The notes: generated by a model from the sequence alone, not told the origin. Positions 33,575 through 43,746 are shown, counted from the stretch's first letter. The stretch is DNA of 52,431 nucleotides from Akkermansiaceae bacterium UBA7890 (GCA_002501065.1 DLRK01000066.1:56565-108995), one strand, 5' to 3'. Translations and numbers: made by a program.

Positions 33575-34420
33575 GTGAAAGTTGCCATAGTTGCCCATCC
33601 CCGGAATGTGCAGGCCCCCCCGGCTCTGCGGCAGGTGCGCGATGCGCTGGAGGCACGGGGCATTGAAGCCGTGCTCCAGAAGGAAAGTGCCGAATTGATC
33701 GGGGCGGAGGGTGTGGAACGATCATGGGAGGGAGCCCAACTCGTGATTTCCCTGGGTGGTGATGGCACCCTCCTGGATACCGTGCACAGAATGGGGAGTT
33801 GCGAGGTTCCGGTGGCGGGAGTGAATATCGGAACCCTGGGATTCCTGACGGCCTGCACGGCGGGTGATGTGGACGAATTTGCGGAAGTGCTGGCGAGAGG
33901 AGAACAGGAGGTCGTCGAGCGGGTGGTGCTGCAGGTGTCCATGGAGGACCAGTCCGGGGTGGAGCACAGGTTCATGGCGCTCAACGAGGTTGTTCTCATG
34001 CGCGGAGCTACGGGACGACTCATCTCGCTGGAGGCCCGGGTGAATGGCGAACTCCTCAATAACTACCGGGCTGACGGATTGATTGTGGCAACTCCTACGG
34101 GATCGACAGCTTATTCCCTGGCGGCGGGCGGACCACTGATTGGCGAGCAGGCAGGGGTCTTCGTGATCACTCCGATCTGCCCCCACAGTCTAAGCGACCG
34201 GTCGCTGGTGCTGGAGGACAGCTCGGTGATCGAGGTGGTCGCAGACGGTGCGCATTCGGAGGCGATCCTGTTCACGGTGGACGGTCGGGATGTCCTTCGA
34301 CTCGGGGAGGGAAGTGTGGTGCGGATTGAGAAAGGATCGCCGCCGCTTCAGCTCGTCCGACTTCCGGGTCGCAGTTACTACGAGACCCTGCGCGGCAAGC
34401 TTGGGTGGTCAGGTGGCTAG
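33575..34420 (+). CDS. nadK: NAD kinase
   Basis: A 281-residue enzyme that phosphorylates NAD to NADP with ATP or polyphosphate. The nucleotide loop GGDGT is at 61-65, and NNYRADGLIVATPTGSTAYS and PICPHSLSDRSLV are both conserved in the family. The start is GTG 33575 with AGAGAGG 4 nt before it. The next gene (M24 peptidase) begins 34 bp later, probably on the same transcript. Confidence 0.96.
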   Translation: MKVAIVAHPRNVQAPPALRQVRDALEARGIEAVLQKESAELIGAEGVERSWEGAQLVISLGGDGTLLDTVHRMGSCEVPVAGVNIGTLGFLTACTAGDVDEFAEVLARGEQEVVERVVLQVSMEDQSGVEHRFMALNEVVLMRGATGRLISLEARVNGELLNNYRADGLIVATPTGSTAYSLAAGGPLIGEQAGVFVITPICPHSLSDRSLVLEDSSVIEVVADGAHSEAILFTVDGRDVLRLGEGSVVRIEKGSPPLQLVRLPGRSYYETLRGKLGWSGG

Positions 34421-34454
34421 ACAGCGGAGAGCTGATCGGCTAGGTAGTTGCAGT

Positions 34455-35747
34455 ATGAGATCCGAGGAGATTGATAAGGAGCTGTTTGTCCGGAACCGCG
34501 CCAGACTGGCGGAGTTGCTGGGGCCGGGCTCAATGGTTGTTATTCATGCCAATGATATAATGCCGACCAATGCAGATGGAGTGCTGCCCTTCGTTCAGAA
34601 CAGGGATCTCTACTATCTTTCGGGTGTGGACCAGGAGGAGACGGTGGTGATTCTCTTCCCTGATGCAGAGGAGGAAAAGGACCGTGAGATTCTATTTGTG
34701 CGGGAAACGAGCGAGCTTATTTCAATCTGGGAGGGGGAAAAGCTGACCAAGGGCCAGGCCGTCGGAGTTTCCGGGATCAGGCAGGTGAACTGGACCAACA
34801 GCTTTGAGGCGCACTTCCACCGGCTCATGCCTCAGGCCCGGGCAGTTTATCTCGCAACCAATGAGCATCTCCGGGCGGGGGTTGTTGTGGAGACACGCAA
34901 CGTGCGTTTCATCAAGGAATGCCAGGCCCGTTATCCCCTCCATGATTATCAGCGACTGGCTCCGCTCATGGACCAGATCCGGGTGATCAAGGACGCGGAG
35001 GAAATCAAGCAGTTGCAGAAGGCCATCGACCTCACTGAGGCCGGTTTTCGTCGTGCCCTGGGCTTCATCAAGCCGGGTGTCGGGGAGTGGGAAATCGAGG
35101 CGGAATATTTGCACGAGTTCGTGCGCAATCGTTCGAAGGGTTTTGCCTATCCGCCAATCGTGGGTTCGGGGAAGAATGCCTGCGTGTTGCATTATGTGGA
35201 GAATAATACGATCTGTCAGGATGGAGAGATGGTTCTCATGGATGTAGGTGCGGAATGGGCAAACTGGAATGCTGATATGACCCGGACGGTTCCGGTCAAC
35301 GGCCGATTTACGAACCGGCAGCGGGATGTCTATAATTCAGTCCTCAAAGTGCAGCGGGGTTCTGCGGATTTCCTTCGGCCAGGGGTCACTCAACAGGAAT
35401 GGCGCGATCACACCATTGAGTTGATGGAGGCTGAGTTAATCTCGCTCGGTCTGATAAGCGCAGAAGAGGCAAAGGAGCAGGATCCGGAGGATCGGCATCT
35501 GGTGAAAAAATACTACATGCACGGGATTGGTCACCACCTGGGACTGGACGTTCATGATGTGGGCAACGCCTACGAGCCTGTGAAGGAGGGCATGGTCTTC
35601 ACAGTGGAACCGGGAATCTATATCCGGGAGGAGAGTCTTGGGGTCCGCCTTGAGGACAATATCCTGATCGGGCGGGACGGGAACAAGAATTTGTTCGAGA
35701 ACTTCCCCGTTGAAGTCGAGGAGATCGAAGAGGCGATGAATCCCTGA
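34455..35747 (+). CDS. Xaa-Pro aminopeptidase-like M24 metallopeptidase
   Basis: A 430-residue two-domain enzyme of the aminopeptidase P group. The AMP_N domain occupies about 1-160 and the pita-bread catalytic domain about 175-425. Metal ligands are visible: Asp in LMDVGAEW and NADMTRT, His in MHGIGHHLGLDVHD, Glu in FTVEPGIYI and Glu in VRLEDNILI. It removes N-terminal residues before proline. Start ATG 34455 was chosen because it gives the natural AMP_N start; a longer version would overlap nadK. Close to E. coli PepP in length and layout. Confidence 0.93.
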   Translation: MRSEEIDKELFVRNRARLAELLGPGSMVVIHANDIMPTNADGVLPFVQNRDLYYLSGVDQEETVVILFPDAEEEKDREILFVRETSELISIWEGEKLTKGQAVGVSGIRQVNWTNSFEAHFHRLMPQARAVYLATNEHLRAGVVVETRNVRFIKECQARYPLHDYQRLAPLMDQIRVIKDAEEIKQLQKAIDLTEAGFRRALGFIKPGVGEWEIEAEYLHEFVRNRSKGFAYPPIVGSGKNACVLHYVENNTICQDGEMVLMDVGAEWANWNADMTRTVPVNGRFTNRQRDVYNSVLKVQRGSADFLRPGVTQQEWRDHTIELMEAELISLGLISAEEAKEQDPEDRHLVKKYYMHGIGHHLGLDVHDVGNAYEPVKEGMVFTVEPGIYIREESLGVRLEDNILIGRDGNKNLFENFPVEVEEIEEAMNP

Positions 35748-35784
35748 TGGAGTCAGGGCGCCTTGGTTGTTCGGCCGGGGGACT

Positions 35785-35801
35785 CTTCCGCCTCGCGGAG
35801 G
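35785..35801. terminator. weak hairpin between convergent genes
   Basis: CTTCCGC and GCGGAGG pair over 7 bp (one T-G) around loop CTC, 38 bp after the peptidase stop and 46 bp from the aminotransferase stop. No T tract. Confidence 0.3.
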
Positions 35802-35846
35802 TATTCAACTCAGTCTGCGGCGTCTTGCAGCTGGAGTCGCCCGCGA

Positions 35847-36926
35847 TTAGACAAACTCCGGAAGCACGTCGTCGAGCGCGGCCAGGAGCTCTTTCATGCT
35901 TTCGGGTGTCTCGTTGCCCATGTTGCTCAGGCGGAAGGTCCTGCCCTTGATTTTCCCGTAGCCGCCATTAATGAGGAAGTTGTGCTTTTCGCGCACCGTC
36001 TTCACGAATGCCGGAACGTCGATTTCCTGATTGTTGGCGACCGCGGTGAGTGTCCTGGAGCGGTAACCCTCGGGGGCGAAATGTGCGAAACCGCGTTCTT
36101 CCACCCACTGATGAACGAGGGCATTGTTCTCAGCGTGGCGCTGGTAGCGGTTCGGAAGGCCTTCCTTGAGGATGGAGGCAACCATGGCATCAAGTCCCTG
36201 AAGGAGGGAGATGGACGGGGTGGAGGGTGTGTTGTTCTTGCCGTGGTTCCTGGCGAACTCCAGGAAATCGAAATAGTATCCCCGGTCGGGAGTTGACTCC
36301 GCTCGAGCGAGGGCAGCTTCGGAGGCGACGAAGACGGACAGTCCGGGAGGCAGGGCCATGGCTTTCTGCACGCCGGCAAGAAGCAGGTCGATGCCCAGTT
36401 GGTCCGTAGCGATAGGAACAGCGCTGAAGGAGCTGACGCTGTCGACGATGAGGAGGACGTCGTCGAATTCGTTCACCACGTCCGCAATTTCGGCCAGAGG
36501 GTTCATTACCCCGGTTGAAGTCTCGTTGTGGACCAGAGTGACGGCATCGAACCCTCCCTCGGCCAGTCTGCTACGGACAGAATCCGGATCGAGTGGGGTT
36601 CCCCACTCGACCTGTATCTTTTCGGCCTTCTTGCCGCAGCGTTGGGCGACATCAAACCACTTGTCGGAAAAAGCGCCGCAACAGAGGTTCAGGACCTTCT
36701 GTTGGACCAGGTTTCGGATGGCTCCTTCCATCACGCCCCAGGCGGAGGAGGTTGAGAGAAAGACAGGCCTGGTGGTACAGGCGATCTGCTGCAGGCCCGG
36801 TTGAATGGAAGAATAAAGCTCTTCAAAATCGGGACCCCGGTGGCCGATCATCGGGGCGCACATCGCCTCATAGGTGGCCGGTGAGATGTCGACCGGTCCG
36901 GGAATGAACAGTTTTGGCTTCGGCAT
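35847..36926 (-). CDS. class V aminotransferase, probable alanine/serine-glyoxylate type
   Basis: A 359-residue PLP enzyme. The start KLFIPGPVDISPATYEAM and IGHRGPDFEEL match the alanine-glyoxylate/serine-pyruvate aminotransferase group, and the PLP Lys is K188 in GVQKAMALPPG. LVHNETSTGV and VDSVSSFSAVPI carry cofactor contacts. Close relatives include phosphoserine aminotransferase-like proteins, so serine synthesis is an alternative role. It stands at the end of a long minus-strand series, 68 bp after the TPR protein gene. Confidence 0.9.
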   Translation of the reverse strand: MPKPKLFIPGPVDISPATYEAMCAPMIGHRGPDFEELYSSIQPGLQQIACTTRPVFLSTSSAWGVMEGAIRNLVQQKVLNLCCGAFSDKWFDVAQRCGKKAEKIQVEWGTPLDPDSVRSRLAEGGFDAVTLVHNETSTGVMNPLAEIADVVNEFDDVLLIVDSVSSFSAVPIATDQLGIDLLLAGVQKAMALPPGLSVFVASEAALARAESTPDRGYYFDFLEFARNHGKNNTPSTPSISLLQGLDAMVASILKEGLPNRYQRHAENNALVHQWVEERGFAHFAPEGYRSRTLTAVANNQEIDVPAFVKTVREKHNFLINGGYGKIKGRTFRLSNMGNETPESMKELLAALDDVLPEFV

Positions 36927-36994
36927 GCGGGTGAAACTTGCTTTCCAGGAGGGCGCTGTCGAGTGCGTTTATCGCGCCGCAGGGCCAGACAAGG

Positions 36995-39592
36995 TCACTC
37001 GCCCTGGTAGAGTTGATGCTCAAGCTGGATGTCGGCCCGGCGGCGGCCTGCTTCCTTCCGCCAGGGACTTCCGCTATGCTCAACTATGCGAAGGATTGCC
37101 GCCGAAGCGGCCCACCGGGGAAGGGTGCCTTGTTCAAGGATCTCTACTGCGTCAAAAGCACAGCGCGAAAAGTAATACCACTCGGTGGGTTCCTCGCCAT
37201 CGGGCAGGTTGTCCCGCCTTACGACGTGGTAGTAGGCATCGAGTGCCGGGCGCGATTCACCAAGTTCTTCGTAGACCTGTCCCTTGAGCCAGAAGAGGCG
37301 ATTGCTGAGGGGGTAAGTCAGGTCGGGTTGGGCGAGAACCTGGTCATAGATCCTGAGAGCGGTCTGCAGGTCTCCGGGTTCACCCAGTTCCCGGTGAGCA
37401 TCGGCGGTGAGCATCCGGGCATCAAGTTGGGCCGGGTTTTCGGTTTCGATGAGAGTTTGCAGGTTGGAGATGGCTTCCCTGGGCTGGCGGTCAATCTGGC
37501 TGTGGGCAAGAAGAAGTCGGGCATCGGTGGCAAGAGCCCCCTCGCCATCCATCACCTGTCGCAGCAGGTTCTCCGCTTCCTTGTCGGAGTTGCCCGCATT
37601 GAGCTTCAAGGCAGCGCAGGCAGCGTAATAGAGTGCGGTTTCCGCAATCACGGGGTCGTCGGTGGCGGCGGCGATTTCCTGAAACCTGGCCTGAGCATCA
37701 CTCAGGTTGCCATTGTGGAAATAAGCCTCCGCCAATTTGAGCCGGACAGGCGTGCTCACGCGATTCGGCTTGTGCTTGCGCAGGAATTCCCTGGAGGCAG
37801 TGATGGCGGGTTCCCATTTGCTGGTCAGGCTGGCTGTTCGCAGGTGCACAAGCAGTCGACGCAGATCAAGTTGGAAGCTCAGGGGAATCGCCCGCAGGGA
37901 TCTGAGCTCTTCCATGATCTGGCGGTGGGCAGAAGCCTTGGTGGGTTCCAGGCGCAGGTACTCTTCGGCGATGGCGAGGCGTGCTTCAGGTATCCGAGGG
38001 TGTTTCGGGCGGTCCCGCAGGAAGCGTTCCAGGCTCGGGCGGGCGTCTCCGGATTCCCTGGCAGCCTGGTGAAGAGCGCGCTCAAGGAGGAGGGTTGCAA
38101 GTGTCTCCGAGGCGTCGAGGGATTCAATCAGGTTTCTGAATCCCGCCCCGTCGCCTGATCGCAGCAGGCTGATTCCGGCATTGACTGCGCTCACATCCTC
38201 TTCGGCGGCCGGGAGTGATGAGCGGACGCGGAGAAAAGCGGCAGCAGCGGAGGTGAAATCGCCTTTTTCGAAATTAAGTCTGGCCGCCAGTCGTCCGGCT
38301 TCTTCCCGGAGGAGGGTCGAGGAGGCCGATTTCTCCAACTGCGCAAGAGTGAGAATGGCCTCCTCCTTGCGTTGGTCGGCAATCTGGAGTTTGGCGGTTT
38401 CCAGCAGAGCACGTGAACAGAATGGATGACGAGGCATGTTCGCACCAAGCCATGCGAGGAGGCTCTCGGCCCGTTTGTTGGAGTTCGTGTCGTTTTTCCG
38501 GGCGAGAGAGAGGGCGTGATGGTAGAGCGCAAATCCAGTCCGGGCCGCGGTTGTCGGAGAGACGATGATTTCGCCTCCATCAGGTTTGGGCGGGGTGTCT
38601 CTTGGTGCGGAGAAATTGACCCATAGGAGGAGTTGTTCATCAACACGCTTTCTGAGTGATTCGGTGGAGGCCCAGTCAAGAAGGCGATGGAAGGCTGCCT
38701 CAAGGAGAGTTGTGCGGGGGTGGGTGTCGAGCAGGGTGATAAGGGTCTCAATGGCATCCTCGGATTTCCCGGTTTGATGCAGGCACTCTGCCAGTGAGAT
38801 CTGGGCGCTGTGCAGAAGGAGGGACGGCACGGGCTTCGGGTCTTCCACGATAGCCTGAAATGATGGGATGGCTTTCTCCTTGTCGTTACGTGCGATGAGC
38901 TGGGCGCGAAGGTAGCGCATGTGGATCTGCTGCGGTCGATCAGAGGGTTCGAGGCTCCCGGAGAGGAGTTCGTCTGCCTCCGAAAGTTTGTCCTGCGCGA
39001 TGAGAACAGTGGCACGCAGAAGACGCGCTTCCTGCGAAAGATGGCTCTGGTCTGCGGATTGAAAGGTGCTGAGGAGAGCGCTTGCCTGTGCCGGTTCGCC
39101 GAGTGCTACCAGGATGTGGGCATGGGAGAGAAGGCTGCGGTTGCGCAGTTCGGAGTCCTTGGCCTTCTCCAGGTGCGAGAAGAGCGCGGCCGCCTGGCCG
39201 AGTTCGGCGCGCAGGATGCGGGCCTGGGCTGACCAGAAGAGAGCCTCTTCGTGTCCGGATTCGGTGGCTGCCTCAAGGTGTTTCAGGGCGGCGGTGCCGC
39301 GGCCATGGGAGGCGACTGCTTCCTTTTCCACCCTGCCGGCTCGCACCAGGGCTTCGCCAAGTTTGAGTTGGATGGTGTTCCGTGCGGCGGCATTGCCGGC
39401 GAAATCGCGGAGGGCGGTTTCAAGGGGGGCAACGGCCAGATCAGGGAGGTGATCGGCCAGGGCTGCGAGGCCCTTTTGGTAGGACGCGTTCTCCTGCAGG
39501 CCGGTATCCTCTTGTGCCGGGAGCAAGGGTGGACACAGGGCCAGCGCGAGGAGCAGGACGGCGGGACGAGGCACGGCAGCAGTATAGCGCAT
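36995..39592 (-). CDS. secreted TPR-repeat protein
   Basis: An 865-residue protein with a signal peptide (AVLLLALALCPPLLPA) and tetratricopeptide-like helical repeats over nearly its whole length, for example ALYYAACAALKLNAGNSDKE and RLAIAEEYLRLEP. There is no enzyme domain. It probably acts as a periplasmic scaffold, resembling BamD/YbgF-type or PilF-like repeat proteins, but the partner is unknown. The gene lies 23 bp downstream of upp on the same strand. Confidence 0.88.
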   Translation of the reverse strand: MRYTAAVPRPAVLLLALALCPPLLPAQEDTGLQENASYQKGLAALADHLPDLAVAPLETALRDFAGNAAARNTIQLKLGEALVRAGRVEKEAVASHGRGTAALKHLEAATESGHEEALFWSAQARILRAELGQAAALFSHLEKAKDSELRNRSLLSHAHILVALGEPAQASALLSTFQSADQSHLSQEARLLRATVLIAQDKLSEADELLSGSLEPSDRPQQIHMRYLRAQLIARNDKEKAIPSFQAIVEDPKPVPSLLLHSAQISLAECLHQTGKSEDAIETLITLLDTHPRTTLLEAAFHRLLDWASTESLRKRVDEQLLLWVNFSAPRDTPPKPDGGEIIVSPTTAARTGFALYHHALSLARKNDTNSNKRAESLLAWLGANMPRHPFCSRALLETAKLQIADQRKEEAILTLAQLEKSASSTLLREEAGRLAARLNFEKGDFTSAAAAFLRVRSSLPAAEEDVSAVNAGISLLRSGDGAGFRNLIESLDASETLATLLLERALHQAARESGDARPSLERFLRDRPKHPRIPEARLAIAEEYLRLEPTKASAHRQIMEELRSLRAIPLSFQLDLRRLLVHLRTASLTSKWEPAITASREFLRKHKPNRVSTPVRLKLAEAYFHNGNLSDAQARFQEIAAATDDPVIAETALYYAACAALKLNAGNSDKEAENLLRQVMDGEGALATDARLLLAHSQIDRQPREAISNLQTLIETENPAQLDARMLTADAHRELGEPGDLQTALRIYDQVLAQPDLTYPLSNRLFWLKGQVYEELGESRPALDAYYHVVRRDNLPDGEEPTEWYYFSRCAFDAVEILEQGTLPRWAASAAILRIVEHSGSPWRKEAGRRRADIQLEHQLYQGE

Positions 39593-39615
39593 TGGACGCC
39601 GATTGCCAGAGCGGA

Positions 39616-40233
39616 TCAGATCGTGCCGAACGAGCGGTCACCGGCATCGCCCAGTCCGGGGCAGATATAGCCTTGCTCGTTGAGACAGCGATCGAGGGCG
39701 GCCGTGTAGACCGGCACATCAGGATGGGCAGACCGGAAGGCTTCCCCTCCTTCAGGTGCAGCAATCACGCAGGCAAAGCGCAGGCGGGAAGCACCCTGTT
39801 CCTTGAGAAGTCGCACCGTTTCGATAGCGCTTCCACCGGTGGCCAGCATGGGGTCGAGGACGATCGTGTCGGAGTCAGAAAAATCAACCGGAGCATTCGG
39901 GTAGTAGACCTCGGGCTCAAGGGTCTCGTGGTTTCGGCGCAATCCGATATGGGCCACGATCGCCTCGGGGATGAGTTCGAGAAAACCTTCTGCCAGACTG
40001 AGGCCGGCCCGCAGGACTGGAACGATTATGAGGGGACGGGCGAGGCGTCGGCCTTCCGTGTCCTCAAGAGGCGTTTGGACGGGGGTGGGGATGGTGTCCA
40101 GTTGGGCAGTGACCTGGGGAACCATCAGGTAGGCGATATTATGGAGCAGGAGACGGAATTGCTCACAGCTGCAATCCTTGTCCCGCAGACGCGTCACGCG
40201 GTCGGCGATGAGGGGGTGGTCGAGGACGGTCAC
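39616..40233 (-). CDS. upp: uracil phosphoribosyltransferase
   Basis: A 205-residue enzyme that makes UMP from uracil and PRPP. VPVLRAGLSLAEGFLELIP and the PRPP loop VLDPMLATGGSA are characteristic, as is the C-terminal GLGDAGDRSFGT that binds uracil. The start is GTG 40233, 24 bp after the NtrC-type regulator gene, and both are co-transcribed. The reaction is pyrimidine salvage. Confidence 0.96.
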   Translation of the reverse strand: MTVLDHPLIADRVTRLRDKDCSCEQFRLLLHNIAYLMVPQVTAQLDTIPTPVQTPLEDTEGRRLARPLIIVPVLRAGLSLAEGFLELIPEAIVAHIGLRRNHETLEPEVYYPNAPVDFSDSDTIVLDPMLATGGSAIETVRLLKEQGASRLRFACVIAAPEGGEAFRSAHPDVPVYTAALDRCLNEQGYICPGLGDAGDRSFGTI

Positions 40234-40257
40234 GAGGGGGAGTAAAATCGCGGATTG

Positions 40258-41643
40258 TTACTCCGTGCCGAGGATGTCCCGGAGTTCGGGTTGGGTGATC
40301 CCGAGGCGGCGTGCGCACTCTTTCAGGTCACTGTCGCTCTGCTCGAAGACGCGTCGGCAAAACTCAGCCCTGAACCATTCGAGCAGGCCCTCCTCCGGTT
40401 GAGGAACCAGTGAAAGGAGTAATTCGAAAGCGGAGCTGAGCTTTTCGTTGTGAGAAAATGGACTACGGGCAAAGGGTATGTCTTCCGGGAGAAGAAGATC
40501 ACTGGTGGAGAGGGCACAGGCACGCGCGATGGTGTTTTCCAGTTCCCTCACATTGCCCGGCCAGCGGTGCTTTTGAAGGGTCTCCACCGCTTCACCGCTC
40601 AAGCGCATGCGAGCCATGCCCTGCTTACGGGCCAGGCGTTGCAGGAAAAATTCTGCCAGGAGTGGAATGTCCTCCGGTCGGTTTCGAAGGGGAGGCAGGT
40701 CGATTTCGACCACGTTGAGACGATAGTAGAGATCCTCCCGGAAGTTGCCCTGAGATACTTCCACCGCAAGATCCTTGTTGGTGGCTGCCACGATCCGGAC
40801 ATCACTACTGAGAATCTCGTTGCTCCCTACTCGCGAAAACGTGCCCTCCTGCAGAATACGCAGGAGTTTCACCTGGACGGAGGCAGGCATGTCGCCGATC
40901 TCATCAAGGAAGAGGGTTCCGCCATCACATTGCTCGAAACGTCCCGTGCGCCTTGCCACCGCTCCGGTGAAAGCGCCTTTCTCGTGACCAAAGAGTTCGC
41001 TCTCAAGAAGGTTCTCGGGGATGGCGCCACAGTTTATGGCGACCATGTCCCCCTGGCGGCGTGGGTTGTATTCGTGGACGGCACGCGCGACCAGTTCCTT
41101 GCCGGTTCCACTTTCCCCCGTAATGAGGACGGGAGCGTCGGTCTGGGACACCCGCCCCACGATCTTGAAGACTTCCTGGAGCGGACGGGAAATCCCAATC
41201 ATTTTCACGGGGCCGTCAGCAGCGGGGAGGCTGGGAACGCTGTCCTCGGCCTGTCTTCGTTGCTCCGAGTTCTGGAGGGCGGCTTCAACCACGGGACGCA
41301 ACTCGAAAGGGAGGGACTCCTTGCGAAGGACATCCCGGGCCCCCCGTCGGGTTGCCTCAATGATCTGGGAGGTGGTGGGGAATCCCGCGGTTAGCACCAC
41401 GACCGCGTTACTGTTCTTCGCCCGAATCCGGGAGAGGAGTTCAAGCCCGTCAAAGGGCTGCACCTGAATGTCCGAAATCACCAGATCAAGGTCGGTTTTA
41501 TCAGCGATCTTGACTGCGTTTTCGCTGTTGTCACAGCGAAGGATTTGAACGCCTTTGGCTACAAGGTGCTTGGTGGCCCAGTCGAGAAAGTCGAGGTCTT
41601 CGTCGACCAGCAGAATAGTCTGCTCCTTGGTAGCGGTGGCCAT
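40258..41643 (-). CDS. NtrC-family sigma-54-dependent response regulator
   Basis: A 461-residue regulator with the order receiver (about 8-125), AAA+ (about 145-375) and a FIS-type helix-turn-helix (about 430-460). The phospho-acceptor is D58 (VISDIQ), with the acidic pocket DED at 14-16. The AAA+ part has Walker A GESGTGKE, the sigma-54-contact loop GAFTGA and DEIGDMP. It would activate sigma-54 promoters after phosphorylation. No sensor kinase is next to it, so the partner is encoded elsewhere. It lies between uppS and upp with gaps of 24-35 bp. Confidence 0.95.
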   Translation of the reverse strand: MATATKEQTILLVDEDLDFLDWATKHLVAKGVQILRCDNSENAVKIADKTDLDLVISDIQVQPFDGLELLSRIRAKNSNAVVVLTAGFPTTSQIIEATRRGARDVLRKESLPFELRPVVEAALQNSEQRRQAEDSVPSLPAADGPVKMIGISRPLQEVFKIVGRVSQTDAPVLITGESGTGKELVARAVHEYNPRRQGDMVAINCGAIPENLLESELFGHEKGAFTGAVARRTGRFEQCDGGTLFLDEIGDMPASVQVKLLRILQEGTFSRVGSNEILSSDVRIVAATNKDLAVEVSQGNFREDLYYRLNVVEIDLPPLRNRPEDIPLLAEFFLQRLARKQGMARMRLSGEAVETLQKHRWPGNVRELENTIARACALSTSDLLLPEDIPFARSPFSHNEKLSSAFELLLSLVPQPEEGLLEWFRAEFCRRVFEQSDSDLKECARRLGITQPELRDILGTE

Positions 41644-41678
41644 GAGTGATTATCGTTGAGGCCGGGGGCCGAGGCCGA

Positions 41679-42392
41679 TCAGATAGCACCAAAGCGTCGA
41701 TGGCGACGAGCATATTCGGCTACCGCCTGGTGAAGGTCGGCTTCCCTGAAGTCCGGCCAGTACTTACGGGTGATCACGATCTCGGCGTAGCTGATCTGCC
41801 AGAGGAGAAAGTTGGAGATACGGTGTTCACCGGAGGTGCGGATGAGCAAGTCGGGATCGGGGATCCCGGCCGTGTAAAGGCGTTGTGTGATGGCGTTGTT
41901 GTCGATGCTCTCGGGGTCGAGGTCGCCAGTCGCTGCTTCGCGGGCCAGTTGTTGGCAGGCGTCGACGATCTCCTCGCGGGCGCCGTAGGAGAGTGCCAGG
42001 ATGAGATCGAGATCGGTGTTGGAGGAAGTATGCGCAATAGCCTGCTCAAGCTCTGCCCGGCAATCGTCCGGCAGTTCCTCCAGTCGTCCAATCGCATGGA
42101 GACGTACTCCCTGTTTCTGCATCTCCGGAGTCTTCTTCTTGAGGAATCCTTTGAGCAGTGACATGAGGGCCTTGATCTCCGTCTTGGGCCGGTTCCAGTT
42201 CTCAGAAGAAAAGGCGTAAAGGGTGAGAAACCTGATTCCCAGTTCCTTGCAGGTTTCCACCACCTCGCGGACGGACTCTGCTCCAGCACGATGTCCCTCA
42301 CGACGGGGCAAGCCTCTCTCACGGGCCCAGCGACCGTTGCCATCCATGATGATGGCGACATGCTGCGGAACATGGGAGTTCATCTCTGGCAT
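41679..42392 (-). CDS. uppS: undecaprenyl diphosphate synthase (cis-prenyltransferase)
   Basis: A 237-residue enzyme that extends farnesyl diphosphate with isoprene units to make the cell-wall lipid carrier. The motif HVAIIMDGNGRWA with the catalytic Asp is at the start, and TLYAFSSENWNRP, LLIRTSGEHRISNFLLW and RKYWPDF follow, all canonical. ATG 42392 (MPEMN) or 42383 (MNSHV) are both plausible; the frame stays open far upstream, but that part has no protein character. It lies 85 bp after purA on the same strand. Confidence 0.95.
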   Translation of the reverse strand: MPEMNSHVPQHVAIIMDGNGRWARERGLPRREGHRAGAESVREVVETCKELGIRFLTLYAFSSENWNRPKTEIKALMSLLKGFLKKKTPEMQKQGVRLHAIGRLEELPDDCRAELEQAIAHTSSNTDLDLILALSYGAREEIVDACQQLAREAATGDLDPESIDNNAITQRLYTAGIPDPDLLIRTSGEHRISNFLLWQISYAEIVITRKYWPDFREADLHQAVAEYARRHRRFGAI

Positions 42393-42477
42393 GATGAAAG
42401 AACGTCGGTCTGGCCCGAAAGGGTGTGCACATTCCTTCGGGCGCCGGACGAATTCTCCATGAGATGCCGGGAATTTG

Positions 42478-43746
42478 CTAGAGGAGAATGGTCTGTTCCC
42501 GGTCCGGCCCGATGCCGACATACCTGACTGGCGCACCAGCCAGCTCGGACAGGCGGTCCAGGTAATTCCGGGCGTTTCCGGGGAGATCATCCCAGTTCCG
42601 GCATCCGGATGTGTCAGACATCCAGCCGGGATGGGATTCGTAGACCGGCTTGGCCCGCTCCCAGGCGTCGCGTTGTGCTGGCGGAAAGGAGTGCTCGATG
42701 CCGTCGAGATCATAAGCCGTGCAGACCCTGATCTCCTCCCGTTCATCCAGTCCGTCCAAGTTGGTGACAGCGAGGTCGGTGACACCGTTCACCATGCAGG
42801 CGAACCGCAGGAGAACGCAGTCCAACCAGCCGCAACGCCGCTTGCGTCCGGTAGTGGCCCCGAACTCCCGGCCAAGACCGTGCAGGTAATCGGAGAATTC
42901 CTGGTTCTCAGTGATATGGGCGCCTTCACCCACCCGGGTTGTGTAGGCCTTGCACACCCCGACCACCCGATCGATGGCCACAGGGGGGAGGCCGGTTCCG
43001 GTACAGGCTCCACCCGAGGTGGTATTGGAGGAAGTAACGAAGGGATAGGTTCCGAAATCGACATCGAGGAATGTTCCCTGGGCCCCCTCGAAGACGATGT
43101 TCCGGCCCGCCTTCCAGGCCTGGTGAAGGATTGGAATGGTATTGGTGACATGTGGACGGAGGCGCTCCAGCGCGTCTTCCACCGCCGCCAGGACCGCCGA
43201 CGGATCGTGCGAATCCATATTGTGCAGGCCGAGGAACTGATTGGCATCCTCCAGGCGCACGGAGACGAGTTCACGAGCCATCTCGGGGTCGAGGAGGTCA
43301 GCGAGGCGGAGGCCATTGCGGGTGGCCTTGTCGGAGTAAGCTGGACCGATCCCGCGGCGGGTGGTTCCGATCGCGAACTTGCCCCGGGCCTGTTCCTGGG
43401 CGGCATCAAGATCGCGATGATAGGGGAGGACGACATGGGCGCGGTCGGAAATGAGGAGGTTGTCCGGACTGATAGTGACACCCTGACCTTCCAGAGTGGA
43501 GATCTCCTGCGCCAGGCCGACGGGATCGAGGACCACCCCATTGCCAATCACATTCTGCTTTCCGGGCCAGAGGATGCCGGAAGGCACGAGGTGGAGGATG
43601 TATTTGTTCTCGCCGACAATGACGGTGTGTCCTGCATTGTTGCCTCCCTGGCCGCGGACAACGAAGTCGGCACTCTCTGTCAGGTAGTCGACAATCTTGC
43701 CTTTGCCTTCGTCACCCCATTGGAGTCCGTTAACGATCGTATTCAT
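42478..43746 (-). CDS. purA: adenylosuccinate synthase
   Basis: A 422-residue enzyme that joins IMP and aspartate with GTP, the first step to AMP. GDEGKGKIVD carries the phosphate loop, and GGNNAGHTV, GTTRRGIGPAY, FEGAQGTFLDVDFGTYPFVT and SGCRNWDDLP-like IMP/GTP-binding segments are all present. It follows carA after 68 bp. Purine and pyrimidine genes are thus neighbours. Confidence 0.97.
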   Translation of the reverse strand: MNTIVNGLQWGDEGKGKIVDYLTESADFVVRGQGGNNAGHTVIVGENKYILHLVPSGILWPGKQNVIGNGVVLDPVGLAQEISTLEGQGVTISPDNLLISDRAHVVLPYHRDLDAAQEQARGKFAIGTTRRGIGPAYSDKATRNGLRLADLLDPEMARELVSVRLEDANQFLGLHNMDSHDPSAVLAAVEDALERLRPHVTNTIPILHQAWKAGRNIVFEGAQGTFLDVDFGTYPFVTSSNTTSGGACTGTGLPPVAIDRVVGVCKAYTTRVGEGAHITENQEFSDYLHGLGREFGATTGRKRRCGWLDCVLLRFACMVNGVTDLAVTNLDGLDEREEIRVCTAYDLDGIEHSFPPAQRDAWERAKPVYESHPGWMSDTSGCRNWDDLPGNARNYLDRLSELAGAPVRYVGIGPDREQTILL